Below, in pieces: positions 12,241 to 24,239 of a DNA stretch of 64,000 nucleotides. The translations under genes and the position numbers were made by a program. The notes below the pieces were generated by a model. That model was not told where the DNA came from, searched no databases, and saw only the letters and a list, made by a program, of their open reading frames with translations. The number at the start of each line of letters is the position of its first letter. Positions within the stretch are counted from its first letter, which is position 1. The stretch comes from Plecoglossus altivelis. Taxonomy: Eukaryota > Chordata > Actinopteri > Osmeriformes > Plecoglossidae. The stretch is taken from assembly GCA_036571765.1 (NCBI GenBank), contig BROE01000022.1:3679435-3743434 (forward strand), in the 5' to 3' direction.

Positions 12241-14095
12241 CAGCAATCCTTTAAGCGCCTTCACACAGACATCACATGTATCATGTCCTAGTTTGGGCTT
12301 TGATGAGGCCAGTTTCTTAACATAACCAGCTGTGAGTAGTGTCATGAAACAGAAGGTAAGTCAATGAAGTGAATTGGTAAGTACATGTTCAAGTACATGT
12401 TCAAGACAAAATCACATATTTATTATAGAACTATAGATGCAGTTGTCTGTCATCCTGAACATCAGAGGAGTGGAAAAAATATACAGGAATCAGGGAAGTA
12501 ATTTAGTATCACAATATTGGGGTTTTACTTTCACAAGAAACATCAGGGGGATCTCAATCAACATAGCCTTTGCAAGCACAGAAAGAGGACCCATGGACCC
12601 ATGTTAGATAAAACACCTTGACACATGAGAAGCTGATGGATAAGCAGGACAGGAGGTGATGATGCATTCAAGTTCAAATCATTTTCCATAAAAGAGCTTA
12701 AATATGCATATATGCATACATATACAAGCTGTCAAAATGGGCTAGAAACTCAACATACATGTGAATGTTTCAGCTAAAGCGGAGGTCCAGCATGTCATTC
12801 TTTAGACAGACTTAATAAAGCCAGGTTTATTGAGTCTATCAATGGAGTTCACTGGTGGCAGCTCCTGGCCAGTCTTCTAATGTCCTGAATATTTAATGAG
12901 AAAATGGTGGTGGCCAAGCTGGGCCCCACAATGTTCATGTCCAATAATCTCTTCGGTTTGGCAAGACTTTTTACAAATTTAGGGTGGTGGGAAAGAAAAG
13001 GCAAAAAGCCAAACTTCAATAATCAGATAATATAACACAGTATCATAAACTGAATCCTAATGGTGTAAGAAATAGTGCAATTTAAATACTTTGTTTTTTA
13101 TTCTAAAGTCTCACCTAGAAATCCTCACATAGAAGAGTACATTTGTACCAATGAGTTTGAAGGAGCTGGGATATGAGAGTTGTAGGAGAGCTGTTAACCC
13201 TCCATAGCACAGCTGATGATCGGTCTCATAATGACTTGCAGCAGGGTGTATTGTGATGTCTCCACTTTGAACAGTGAGCTTGGTTCAGATGAAGTCCTTA
13301 AAATGAAACACTGTTGAATGGGAGACACTGATGACTTCCAGATGTCTCTCTATATATATATGCATGCTAAAAATAGATTTCCTATTATGGAAAATAAAGT
13401 GCAGTGACTACATAGTTCTACTGCAGATGCTCAGCAAAAATATAGCAAGTGTTTCTGGAAAGCTCTTCCAAGACCTCCCTAAACCCCTGTGAGTTTTGCA
13501 TGATGGAAAAAGTATGTTGCTAATACATCCTCAGATACGTAGGTTCATGGACAAGAATGGCAACCAATGATCTTTTTTCCTTCAGTTTTGTTAGGCTAAC
13601 CCTAACCCTAATAGTGAAAGTGTATTATATTGGACTATAAACCTGAAATTATACAATAATAATAAATCAAGAAAGTGCAAGACCAGCTTCTATACACTTC
13701 ATGAGACTAAATTGGCTGAATTTACGTGGTGAGCTGAAATGTCATCTGAATGCCTCAGAAATCAATTGTTAAGACAACTTTGGAAGAATACCTTTACTCT
13801 TTGAAGGTACGCAAACACAAAGGGAAACACATGAGGACAGAACAACTGCAAGTCATCCCAATGGGAGTCTGCTTAACTCTTTCAATCTGTTCTCTCTCTT
13901 TCAATCTAAAGGTTTTGGTTGTGTTTCTATGATTTTCTCAGTTGTCAAAGCACATTCTTGAGAATCTATGAATACACTGTCGCCCTGTAAATATTTATAC
14001 TCATTTTTTTGTTTTGGTTCCATGCAATCCGAGTGTGAAGATATAATGCAAGAAAATGTAACGATAGTTATTTTACAGATTTCTGAAAGCTTTTG
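12241..14095. other. intergenic, nothing recognised
   Basis: AT-rich unique sequence. It holds a short CCCTAACCCTAA telomere-like motif near 13599. The 60-codon frame at 13750 has no supporting features. Confidence 0.3.
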
Positions 14096-14104
14096 ACCTC
14101 AATC

Positions 14105-14272
14105 CTAACCCGCTGTCCTGAAAGTTTTAGAAGGTTTTTTCCTGCTCCAGCACATCTGATTCTAATGAATGGGTCATTATCAAGCTCTGTGGTAGCCTGA
14201 TAACGACCCATTCATTAGAATTAGGTGTGCTGGAGCAGGGAAACGTCTAAAACCTTCAGGACAGTGGCTCAC
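14105..14272. mobile_element. palindromic MITE, copy 1
   Basis: The left arm (GCTGTCCTGAAAGTTTTAGA ... CTGCTCCAGCACATCTGATT ... AATGAATGGGTCATTATCA) is the imperfect reverse complement of the right arm (GATAACGACCCATTCATTAG ... GTGTGCTGGAGCAGGGAAAC ... CTAAAACCTTCAGGACAG). The whole element folds into one long hairpin. Copies of the same family lie near 18460 and 48270. It has no coding capacity and would depend on a transposase elsewhere. Confidence 0.8.
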
Positions 14273-14289
14273 GAAGACCAGTGTTAGCC

Positions 14290-16700
14290 ACCCCTGGTCT
14301 ACAGGAATGCTTTCACAGTGGCAGAGATGGTTTGGGCATACAGCTTGGTGATCTTTTAGGACAAAATAATTGAGATACAATAAAAACAGGTATACCTCAA
14401 TTCAAAACCATTATATCTGGCAATAAGCAGTACCTACACCATTAAATACCCCTGCCAACTTGACAGAAACGTAGTACCACCTTCAAGGACAAACGCATTT
14501 CTAATTATGAAAGCAACCCCAATGGCACTCCAGGAATAGACTGTCTGAGTGTTGACATTCTGTTTTGCCAAAGTCACAGACACTGGGCATATCGATCTGA
14601 ACCTTTACAACCCCTTCTTTCTTTTGTATGCTGTGTCCTGTCCTCAAGTAGTATACACTATGGAATACACATACACACCTTATAAATACTCCATCATCTA
14701 GAATCTACAGGCTACTTGTAAAATAAATATAATTCTTGAAATTTCTGATGACAAGCATCTCTAAATATGGTCTGCATGCTTGGGTGCAGTACTTTGTCCT
14801 CAGTTACTCACTTTGCATAGTGAAATGATTACATTATCATGGTTATACTTCAACTGGCTATAACAAACAACAAAGATTGATGTCACTTTATTAGGCCTTC
14901 TGTTTTATGTAATCATTTTTTCCACAGAGCTCAGTTTGCTCTTATGTCACACTAGACCTGAAATTTATATTACAGTAACCTTTTCTGTTATTGTTACGAG
15001 TGAGTCACTCGTGGATAGCTTTGACTTCTGAGGGTGTAATTTAAACAAAGACCCACATTTAAATCCATCCTCAATTTTAGGTAGTTTAGGATTGCATTAG
15101 TACGAGGGAAAACATTAATTCAGCTTCGCTTCACCCATCACCATTCAATGCAATGCAATTCACCATTCAACTATAAATCTGACAGTTTTTCCATTTGTGA
15201 TTTGTGTGGTCCCTTACTATACTGCCATAACAAAACAAAAAATAACAGCTTGATGTGAGGCTGAATAGACAGAAATTATAGTTTGAGTCCAATGGTTTCA
15301 TAAATTCATTAGAAGTATTATTTTATATTGCTTTATTTATTCCTTCTCCTAGAAAATAAACCAACACCTTGGGCACCTGGAGTACTATTCTTCTCCACTC
15401 ACCTTCTAACAATAATAGGGCTTGGGTTAATAATTCCAAAAATACAATTGAAAGGGGCTATATGCTTATGGAGTGCGACAAGATGGGTTTAGGTAAAGTT
15501 AGAGTGTATGTCTCATGTATCCAGCTGTGTACCAGGTACTGTTTAAATGTGGGCAAGGTGAATTACTGAGTATTTGGGTTTAGCCAAATGTAGATGTATG
15601 CATGTGTCTGCGTAAATTGAGTTTGCCGACTGCCAGCATCTGAAGGATGAAGCTGAAACTGCTGCTGCTATTTTTATCTGACTCAATCGCCACAGGGGAA
15701 CAGCTACCATCTGCGCATAGCACACCAAGGAGCTGGCAAGCCCTTTCCAGTCCTTCCCCAAATATACCAGCACCAGCCTCCATGAAGAAGCAAGTATTTA
15801 CAACTGAAAACATGCTTAAGGCCCTTAGACATAATTTCATGACTTCTCTCATACCAGACGGGCACTGGATGCTGACTAGCACAAACAAGTATAACTGCCA
15901 TGTTCCCAGTAGATTCACTTCTAACCACATTGTCAACCAGTATACACACAAGCCACATGCACACAATCACATTCATTCCCTTCTGAGTACCTTGAACAAC
16001 ACTTCTTTTAGTCCATTCTAGCGGAGCATAACCACATGTTCACCATTCATTGCCACATTGAATAATTACCAATACTAACCATAATGTTTTGTTTGACATA
16101 TTCCTATGCCTCTAGCATCCCAGAATTTGCCTTTTGGTCCAACGAGCTTCATGCAGGAATTTATTTTTACTGTCTAATTGCCATATATAGCAATAACCCC
16201 CATTGATGCATGGCCCCTTACATTTCGTCTGCAGCATAGAGATGCAGAGTATAGGCACATGCTCACTGCAGTAAAACTGGACTCTTCATGATTCTACAGT
16301 TGTTTGTTGTGGCATAATTTTTTAAAACTTTCGAAGACAAATGATGCCTAGTTTCAGCTGTGAACTCAGTATTAATTTGTCACAATAATCGTAGTCTTAA
16401 AGATGACGCCATACCCCTATTTATGACTTTACCCAGCTGATGATATTGTAAACACAATTCTTAAAAGGCACTAAAACTGCATAAAGATGGCAATAGGGTG
16501 CATGAGATAAGTTTAACTTTAGAGCTTTCGAAATCAAGAAACGTATCTCAAAACAATGTGACTGGTGCGATTGACGTGTTTTTCATTGGGGAAGCAGAGA
16601 CAGAAAAGCTTGTGCTACAGTAAACAATTGAGCAGGTCATCTTCTGATGTACCATATCTAGTAGTTTACTGAAACAGTAGTGACATCTAGTGGGGGTTTT
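14290..16700. other. intergenic, nothing recognised
   Basis: AT-rich sequence without credible exons. Overlapping 120-codon frames on both strands near 15600-16020 lack conserved motifs, signal peptide or splice context and are likely chance. Confidence 0.3.
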
Positions 16701-16889
16701 TTAGTTTTGTTTTGAAAGAGTTTATTGCTTATTTACAGACAGCCAGAGCAATTTAAAAACACATTTAAGTTAATAAAATTCACATTTTCAAAAACATGTC
16801 TTAAAACACTTGGGCATAAAATTTTATAAAAACATATGTGTTACAATCGATTGTAAAAGTATGCATGTTAAAAGGTGAGACTAAAAACA

Positions 16890-17990
16890 AAACAATACTT
16901 TTAAAATAAGGTTAAGACATGCTCAACCCATAAGCCCATATTTCGTGTGCAGCCTGGCTGCACCTGCCTGGACCCCTTCACGTGGGAGGGGGCCCCTTCC
17001 GAAAGGTGCTCGGGATGTACCACCTTAGGATCTTTGTAGCCACTGCCTCCACTGCCTGGGTGGTCGTCTCCATGTGCTACCCCACCAGCAGGCTTTAGTA
17101 GGTCCATAAGGCGTCTTTAAAGTATGACAGGGTGAGCCAGAGGTGACGGAACCGTCCCATTGTTGTGGGTCTCCAGCTAACCCCATAGAGCACCAGTTGC
17201 GCATTCAGAACCTCCCCTGCTGGCAGGCTCGTGGTTATCAGGGGCCCCGCGTGTATCCACAGGTCCTGGGCGGTGCCGCACTCCCAGAGCAGATACCGCA
17301 TAGTTTCCTCTCTACCACAAGCCAACCGTGGGCCCCCAGCCATTGCCACCTGTCTCTGGGAGTGAATAACGGCTCAGAACGGCAGTCTTGTCGATGGAAG
17401 GTCGGTTGGTGCATAAAACATTCATGTCGTCCTTGTATAAAACACATTTGTCTGAGAGCCCCCTGCTCCCTGGGTCTCCCAGCCCGGTGAACCGTGGGCC
17501 CCTCTCAACACCTGTTCCAGGGGGTCGACGAAGGAGACAAAGAGGAGGGGAGATAACAGACAGCCGTGACAGATGCTGCAGCGGACATTTACTGCGTTTG
17601 TCGAGTACCCGTTAACAAAGATTCGGCTGTGTACATCCCTACACAACAGCTCCATCCATGCAATAAACCTGTCCAGAAAGCTCATTTTTTGCAGTACCTG
17701 AAAACGTTCCTGGTGTGACACCTGATCAAAAGCTTTATCAAAATCCACATTTAGGACTGCTAGACTAATCTTTCTGTCCCTTGTCAGACAGATGGTGTCG
17801 CGGATCACCACAAGGCTGTCGGTGATCTTCCCCGGGACGGTGCAAGGTTGATCTGGGTGAATCACTCTGTCTAAAAGTGTGGACATTCTGTTTGCTAAAA
17901 GTTTCAAATCAAAATTTAAAAGTGTGATGGGTCTCCAGTTCTTCAGGTCAGTCCTGTCATCTTTTTAGTGTAATGATGAGACTATCCCTA
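16890..17990 (-). mobile_element. 5'-truncated LINE (Tx1/L1-like) with degraded ORF2
   Basis: On the minus strand, conceptual translation from about 17965 down gives the reverse-transcriptase motif DLKNWRPITLLNFDLKLLAN, then HPDQPCTVPG, then NVDFDKAFDQVSH and the start of the next RT block (CLLSPLLF). Further 3', at 17349-17095, lies the C-terminal zinc-like segment typical of these elements (ETMRYLLWECGTAQDLW). The catalytic (F/Y)ADD box is not found in frame, stop codons and frameshifts separate the pieces, and endonuclease sequence upstream is absent. The element is therefore dead. The clade name rests on motif familiarity, not a search. Confidence 0.8.
17422..17907 (-). pseudogene. LINE reverse transcriptase fragment
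   Basis: This 161-codon open frame carries reverse-transcriptase finger and palm motifs: residues 1-30 resemble the LLANRM...DRVIHPDQ block, and LNVDFDKAFDQVSH holds the conserved AFD motif. It ends out of frame before the catalytic aspartate pair. It is a relic of the surrounding retrotransposon, not a host gene. Confidence 0.8.
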
Positions 17991-18444
17991 CTCTGAAGCT
18001 GTCTGGAAGTCACTCTAGGTCCTCTAAGTCTTTAAAAACAGTCAGGAAGTTGTGTGCTAAAATGCCCCAAAAGGTGAGATAAAACTCCAGGCAGCCCATC
18101 TGCCCCTGGAAACTTCCCCCCTTTAAAACCATTAAAACACCTGTTAAATTCCTCCATCGTAAAATATTGCTCCAACCTACCATCCTGTGTGACAGTTTCA
18201 TCTAAAAACTCTAAAAACCTCCTTAGTTTTTTCCTTTAAAATGTCCTTCTCCCTGAACAAAACCCCATAAAACTCTCCACCCCTTTTAAAATGTCCTCTG
18301 TCTCTTCCACCAATTCACCCCTGTTGTTTTTAGGTTTTGACATGGTATCCCCTTTACTGATTATTTTTCTTCAAAAAGTACATGGTACAATTTCCCCTTG
18401 TAGGTTTCTTTCCTTCCTCCTTAAAATGAAACCCTGATCAAACC

Positions 18445-18640
18445 TGGTCCTAGAGTGCCGCTGTCCTAAAGGTTTTTGATGTTTCCCTGCTCCAGCACAC
18501 CTGATTTTAATGAGAGGTCATTACCAGACTTCCACAGAGTTTGATAATAACCCATTCATTTGAATCAGGTGTGCTGGAGTAGGGAAACATCAAAAATCCT
18601 CAGGACAGTGGCCCTCGAAGACCAGGGTTTGACATCCCTG
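18445..18640. mobile_element. palindromic MITE, copy 2
   Basis: Same family as the element at 14105. The left arm holds CTGTCCTAAAGGTTTTTGAT and TCCCTGCTCCAGCACACCTG; the right arm holds GAATCAGGTGTGCTGGAGTA and CATCAAAAATCCTCAGGACA. The arms are mutually inverted around a short unpaired centre. Confidence 0.82.
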
Positions 18641-19084
18641 GCTTAATCCTTTCTTTAACAATATGTTCCCGCACCAATATATCAAGGACAAAAGGATGAA
18701 AAACAATTCAATATAACTTGATAATAAATCCAGTACCAATATAATATAAGATGATATATTGTGTGTAATAATGAATTAATATTCAATTCATTTTCATTCA
18801 GTAATTTCACAGTAATATAAAAGCTCTGGATAGTCTAACTATACTTCCCCCTTTATTCCCTCGGTTTCAAAAGATGGGATTTCATAATCTGGGTACTAAA
18901 AAGAGCTCTGGACCAATCAGCACAATTTTGATTATATCTCAAGAACGACAAGAGCCACCATCCCCATTATCGCCAAGATTTCTTCCAAGTGGCTGTCCGG
19001 TCATTCTCCGAATGATTTATGGTACGACAAGCATTAACCCTTTTCTCAATCAAACAATGATGTGCTAACTAGATCAACCTACGT

Positions 19085-20443
19085 TCATGTCTGGTGGAGT
19101 TGAAGGGTTTTATTCAATCTTATATAAACCTAGGTCTTCTTTTAAATTTAGCTGGTAAAACATTTTAATAAAAAGGCGGGAAAACCGGCATTACTTGAAA
19201 AGATCTGTAAACTACACTGACTGTCTTCAAGCACTGGGATAGCAATATATGGTTTGCAGAGATGGAGGGACACCAGACAGATCAAAATGATAAGAATCGA
19301 TATGCTCTTTTTATTCATTCGGAACGGCTTCTGTCATGCTCCGCCCCCATTTGGCCACGATCGTGACCGTAGCAGTGTTTGTGGGCTGTAGGAGCATGGC
19401 ATCCAGGCCTCTCTAAACAAATACATACCGTTTTTCTGATTTGAAACATGTTTGAATATGGATCTATTGATGAAACGAAGGTAATTATGATTTCTTACTT
19501 GACCGTCACAGTGTTTGTGGGCTCTAGGGGCATGGTATCCAGACATGCGTCTATTGAACATTGAGCAAATTCCGTAAGAATTTGAAATACATAAATGTAG
19601 GAAAACAAATGTACACGTGATTGTGAAAGCATTATATGTCATATACTGTGGCAGCCATGGTAACATTTTTTACTCTTGTCCATAGAGTGATTAATAAATT
19701 GGGCGGGAAAATCGGAAATGCTTGATCAAAATGATAAGAATCGATACGCTCTTTTAATTCATTCGAATCGGCTTCTGTCATGCCCCGCCCCCATCTGGCC
19801 ACAATCGTGACCGTCACTGTGTTTGTGGGCTCTAGGAGCATGGTATCTAGACATGCGTCTATTAAACATTGAGCAAATTCCAGTAAGAAAGCGAAATAAA
19901 TGTGAGCAAACAAATGTACAAGTGATTGTGAACGTATTATACGTCATATATTTTGGCAGCCATGGTAACATTTTTTACTCTTGTCCATAGAGTGATTAAT
20001 AAATTGGGCGGGAAAATCGGAAACGCTTGAAAAAATGCCAGACAAATCAAAGTGATAAGAATCGATACGCTCTTTTAATTCATTCGAATCGGCTTCTGTC
20101 ATGCCCCGCCCCCATCTGGCCACAATCGTGACCATCACAGTGTTTGAGAGCTCTAGGAGAATGGCATCCAGACCTCCCTATTTCAATACACGCATGATTA
20201 CTGAATAATAAGCAATCCACAGTAAAAAATAGAAAGGCATATAAATAAACAATTATACAAAAGGTTGTGTAATTCCAAAACAGTGTGTGCATAGACAACT
20301 AAGGTGGCGTTTTTATACTGAACTCTTAAAATAGTTAAAAAGGCGGGAAAACCGGCAATGCTTGAAAAGAAATAATTTATACTCACTATCCTTAAGCACT
20401 GGGATAGCATTATATGGGTTTCAGAGGTGGAGGGACACCAGGC
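19085..20443. repeat. ~310 bp complex tandem repeat array
   Basis: The landmark CGGCTTCTGTCATGCCCCGC recurs at about 19330, 19770 and 20093. GTGACCGTCAC-GTGTTTG, GCAGCCATGGTAACATTTTT and GGGCGGGAAAATCGGAAA recur with it at a period of about 305-322 bp. The array is flanked on both sides by a partial duplicate (AAGGCGGGAAAACCGGCA ... AAGCACTGGGATAGCA at 19173-19290 and 20342-20440). Open frames on the minus strand with near-identical peptides arise from the repeats. Confidence 0.85.
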
Positions 20444-20444
20444 N

Positions 20445-21000
20445 CAAAAACGTCATACTAACCCCTTATGTATTTTCATCAAAAACGTCATACCCCCCCC
20501 TTACGTCTTTTCAGCCAAAAACGTCATACTAACCCCTTACGTATTTTAGCCAAAAACGTCATACTAACCCCTTATGTATTTTCATCAAAAACGTCATACT
20601 AACCCCTTACGTATTTCAGCCAAAAACGTCATACTAACCCTTATGAATTTTCATCAAAAACGTCATACTAACCCCTTACGTCTTTTCAACCCAAAACGTC
20701 ATACTAACCCCTTACGTATTTTCATCAAAAACGTCATACTAACCCCTTACGTCTTTTCAGCCAAAAACGTCATACTAACCCCTTATGTATTTTCATCAAA
20801 AACGTCATACTAACCCCTTACGTCTTTTCAGCCCAAAACGTCATACTAACCCCTTATGTATTTTCATCAAAAACGTCATACTAACCCCTTACGTCTTTTC
20901 AGCCAAGAACGTCATACTAACCCCTTATGTATTTTCATCAAAAACGTCATACTAACCCCTTATGTATTTTCATCAAAAACGTCATACTAACCCTTTACGT
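20445..21000. repeat. 36 bp satellite array ending at the assembly gap
   Basis: About 15 units of AAAAACGTCATACTAACCCC followed by TTA(C/T)GT(A/C)TTTTCA(G/T)C are arranged head to tail. Two unit types (CATC and CAGCC endings) often alternate, giving a higher-order period of about 72 bp. A single N at 20444 and the 500 N that follow show the assembler could not resolve this satellite. Confidence 0.95.
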
Positions 21001-21500
21001 NNNNNNNNNNNNNNNNNNNNNNNNNNNNNNNNNNNNNNNNNNNNNNNNNNNNNNNNNNNNNNNNNNNNNNNNNNNNNNNNNNNNNNNNNNNNNNNNNNNN
21101 NNNNNNNNNNNNNNNNNNNNNNNNNNNNNNNNNNNNNNNNNNNNNNNNNNNNNNNNNNNNNNNNNNNNNNNNNNNNNNNNNNNNNNNNNNNNNNNNNNNN
21201 NNNNNNNNNNNNNNNNNNNNNNNNNNNNNNNNNNNNNNNNNNNNNNNNNNNNNNNNNNNNNNNNNNNNNNNNNNNNNNNNNNNNNNNNNNNNNNNNNNNN
21301 NNNNNNNNNNNNNNNNNNNNNNNNNNNNNNNNNNNNNNNNNNNNNNNNNNNNNNNNNNNNNNNNNNNNNNNNNNNNNNNNNNNNNNNNNNNNNNNNNNNN
21401 NNNNNNNNNNNNNNNNNNNNNNNNNNNNNNNNNNNNNNNNNNNNNNNNNNNNNNNNNNNNNNNNNNNNNNNNNNNNNNNNNNNNNNNNNNNNNNNNNNNN
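21001..21500. other. assembly gap (500 N)
   Basis: Exactly 500 undetermined bases, the usual placeholder for a gap of unknown size. The 36 bp satellite on its left probably continues into it. Any exons of the minus-strand gene starting at 21621 may lie inside or beyond it. Confidence 0.99.
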
Positions 21501-21572
21501 GACACATATACGGCTCAGGTAGTAAAATCAGTTTGGTAAAGTATTTTGTTCAGTAGTATGAGACTGACTTAC

Positions 21573-21627
21573 CTGCAAATCCAAGAGAAACAAGACATAT
21601 AATCCTAAATTGATGTCCCATTTCGAC
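21573..21627 (-). CDS. orphan signal-peptide exon of an unknown secreted or membrane protein (partial)
   Basis: On the minus strand a good acceptor (TTTCTTGCAG) precedes GTCGAA and an ATG at 21621 in fair context. The frame MGHQFRIICLVSLGFA has the length and hydrophobicity of a signal peptide, and ends in phase 1 at a strong donor (CAG/GTAAGT) at 21573. The coding part is 49 nt, the same length and phase as the signal exons of the two IFNAR2-type genes in this window. That fits a CRFB or other Ig/FNIII-type receptor but does not prove it. An upstream non-coding exon may end at 22121 (AAGCAG/GTAGGA), with a TATA-like CTATACATA at 22182-22190. No later exon was found between 18.9 and 21.0 kb, so the gene is broken by the gap or not functional. 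Confidence 0.42.
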
Positions 21628-22120
21628 CTGCAAGAAAGACAGACTGATGGAATCTGATACAGCATATCAAGTCAGAAACACCACCAATGAACAAATGCTA
21701 TTTGCCATTTACCTTCGATGTATTTGATCTAATTGATCGTTGTTAACCAGAGCCTAGTCTTAACCATATCACTATTCAGTTGACTCTGTAGATTTGATCA
21801 ATTTATTTTTTGAAGACTTCAGAGTATCAGTCTAAAGATGCGTATTAACTAACGATTTACCCTTCCTGTCTATTGACTCACATGAGATCATGGCACTCAA
21901 CTTCCTTGCATGACAGCGAAATAAATCTCTTTTTTACACTTACTATGATTCATGGCTCCTACTCAGAGTTCTACAGATCATCTTCAGGTCTTCCCTGCAC
22001 TGTTTCTTGTAATGTTAGCTATTTTCCCTAGGATGCCAAGAACAACACTATCCTCACATCACACACAGAGATAAGACTCTTTTTTAAACCTGCTTAACAT
22101 GAAGCATGATAGTATCCTAC

Positions 22121-22200
22121 CTGCTTAGGCTCTCCCCTCGTTGTCTCCAGAAAATGTTGACGGTAAAAACAAGGAAGCCAGTATGTATAGCTAGAACTTT
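22121..22200 (-). promoter_or_regulatory. possible promoter and first exon of the minus-strand signal-peptide gene
   Basis: Reading the minus strand, CTATACATA (22190-22182) stands about 30 bp before a candidate start site. A short exon would then end in GCCTAAGCAG followed by the donor GTAGGA at 22120. The next acceptor is at 21628. The arrangement is coherent but rests only on short motifs. Confidence 0.28.
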
Positions 22201-22314
22201 GATGGAACGAATGATAGAATGACTTCGCAATATGGTTATGGATGGCAAACAGCCAAACAGGCACACTTGTTTGTTACTCTGTCAAATTTATGATTTGACA
22301 GAGTGAACTGAAGA

Positions 22315-22470
22315 GAGAGAGAGAGAGAGAGGGAGGGGGGAGGGGAGGGAGGAGGGAGGGAGGCAGGGATGAGGAAATTCGTGATCACCCTCACAGGGAA
22401 ACAACACAATTCTGAAATCATGAATATGGAGGGGGTGGGGGAGAAGGAGGGGGTGGTGGAGGAGGATTCT
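22315..22470. repeat. (GA)n and G/GGA-rich purine tract
   Basis: GAGAGAGAGA changes into GGGAGGGGGGAGGGGAGGGA on the plus strand, with a second G-rich patch after 22425. Low complexity, non-coding. Confidence 0.85.
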
Positions 22471-23690
22471 GTGCTTTAACTCTCTATTTAAGTCAGTAAC
22501 CAGTGTTATTTGTTCCCGCAGTCTAGTAAGGCTTTGTTAAGAGCGGTAGGCTGACATGTTCTTGGCAGTAATTTGTCATGAGGGTTAAGAGATGTGAAAT
22601 GAACTGCAGGCTTCTAAGAGGGAAATGAGTATGTGCTGTGTACCACATGACCACATCATTCTCAGCGCAAGTTTACGTTTAAAAAAAAACAATTGGAGCG
22701 ATAAAAAAATGTATGAGATTATTTCATTATTCCAGGTCCTGAACTCAGTCACATCTATTTTTTTTTAAACCCAACTGGTTTAAATTCTGTGTAAAATATG
22801 AACACATGTAATGTGGAATTATGTGGACTGAGCTGCAACAGGACAGGTCTGATTTCTACTACTGCATCACCTATCCCATCACCCAACTGGTGATAAGGCT
22901 AAGCAATGAAGTTAGATTTGGACAATTAGCATGCTGTATACTGATACATCAATAGTATACTATTGTTTTATTTTATAGGCAACACAGACAACATTAACTA
23001 CAGTTTAGCTACATAGCAAAACATGCATACAGGTGCTGCGTAATATTACATAATTTTTTAGAAGTGGAAATGATGTAATCCATGATAGAAACCGCAGTAG
23101 GGGTGTGGTGGTGAAGTGGGTGTGTGAAAAGATCAGCAAGCTCAAACTAGAAAATATCATCATACTTTTGAAAACCCCATCTTAACCCCTGACAAGTATG
23201 ACTAACTTGTAGACTATCACCGTCAAGACGTGCACTCACGTTACATTCATCGCAACTTAGTAACAATATTGCTGGTTAGGTATTTTGCTACATCGTTAAA
23301 TTGCAATGCTCCTGCAAATGTCTGCCAATTATTTTATCAAAAAAATAAGGGTAAACAAAAAGGTAGGAACATTCCTCCCATGTTTTGCTGCCATGGAAAC
23401 GCGATCAAAGAGTTTTGCAAAGCAAACTTGGTTGTTGCAATAGTAACTACCCTTGCGAACTCTACATTGCTAACTATGATTACTAACTAGTCAAAGCTGA
23501 CAGAAGTCTATTGTTGCTAACTCTGCTATTGCTAAATACATCATGACCAGCTCTAGCGTTGTTAAATCTATCTTTGTTTTTTTGAGTATTCACTCATTGG
23601 CCTTTATGGACAAATGAAAATACTGGCACACACACAAACAAATAGTAAACACGTTCCCAATCAATTCTAGTTAACTTTGTTGAACTCCAA
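22471..23690. other. intergenic, nothing recognised
   Basis: AT-rich unique sequence. The 86-codon frame at 23230-23490 shows no family resemblance. Confidence 0.3.
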
Positions 23691-23699
23691 AGTTAACAT

Positions 23700-23868
23700 T
23701 CTTTCTCACATGTACAAACACAGACAAACAAGCACACGGAGACAAACACACACACACACAAACGGAGACAAACACACACACACAAACACACGCACAAACT
23801 GAGACAAACACACAAACGGAGACAAACACACACACAAACACACTCTCTCTCACACACACACACACTCT
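23700..23868. repeat. (CA)n-rich microsatellite with GGAGACAAA interruptions
   Basis: CACACACAAACGGAGACAAA repeats several times, so this is a compound microsatellite with a ~30 bp higher period. It sits about 55 bp upstream of a TATA box. Confidence 0.85.
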
Positions 23869-23923
23869 GACTGATTAATAGTTCCTGCAGTGGGAGAGAG
23901 AATTTTTGTCCTGCTGGTTTCAT

Positions 23924-24239
23924 TATAAAACAAGCTGGCCAGTGGCTTTGGCAGAGGACGTTGCCATAGGTACGCTTATGGAAGGGTGGAGGGAGGGGGG
24001 TGGATACTGGACACAGAAAGAAAGAGAGAGAGAGGGGGAGAGAGAGAGAAAGAAAGAAAGAAAAAAGAAAGAAAAATGGAGGAGAGACACCTTGTTGCAT
24101 AACCAAATGCCTTTGCATTCCTGCCGCAGACGTGAGTGGCTCTAACTCTTCCTCTGGGAATATCAGGAGAAAGGGACCAAAGAGTCGAGGGAAGAGAGGA
24201 GAGGCAGACGAACAAAGGACAACGCTGTGAAGCTGTACC
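23924..24239 (+). other. candidate promoter and 5' UTR exon 1 of the EPCIP-like gene
   Basis: A clear TATAAAA at 23924-23930 would place transcription start near 23955. The purine-rich exon ends at 24239 at a strong donor (TACC/GTAAGTG). The next acceptor in the same orientation is at 27154. The exon has no long frame and is taken as 5' UTR. Assignment to the EPCIP gene is inferred from order and orientation; transcript data would be needed to join them. Confidence 0.45.

Noticed and set aside
15580..16021. Overlapping 124- and 128-codon frames on opposite strands
   Set aside because: No conserved motif, signal peptide, splice context or codon bias; likely chance.
20574..21556. Frames of up to 209 codons rich in HQKRHTNPL and X
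   Set aside because: 36 bp satellite plus unresolved N bases read as X.
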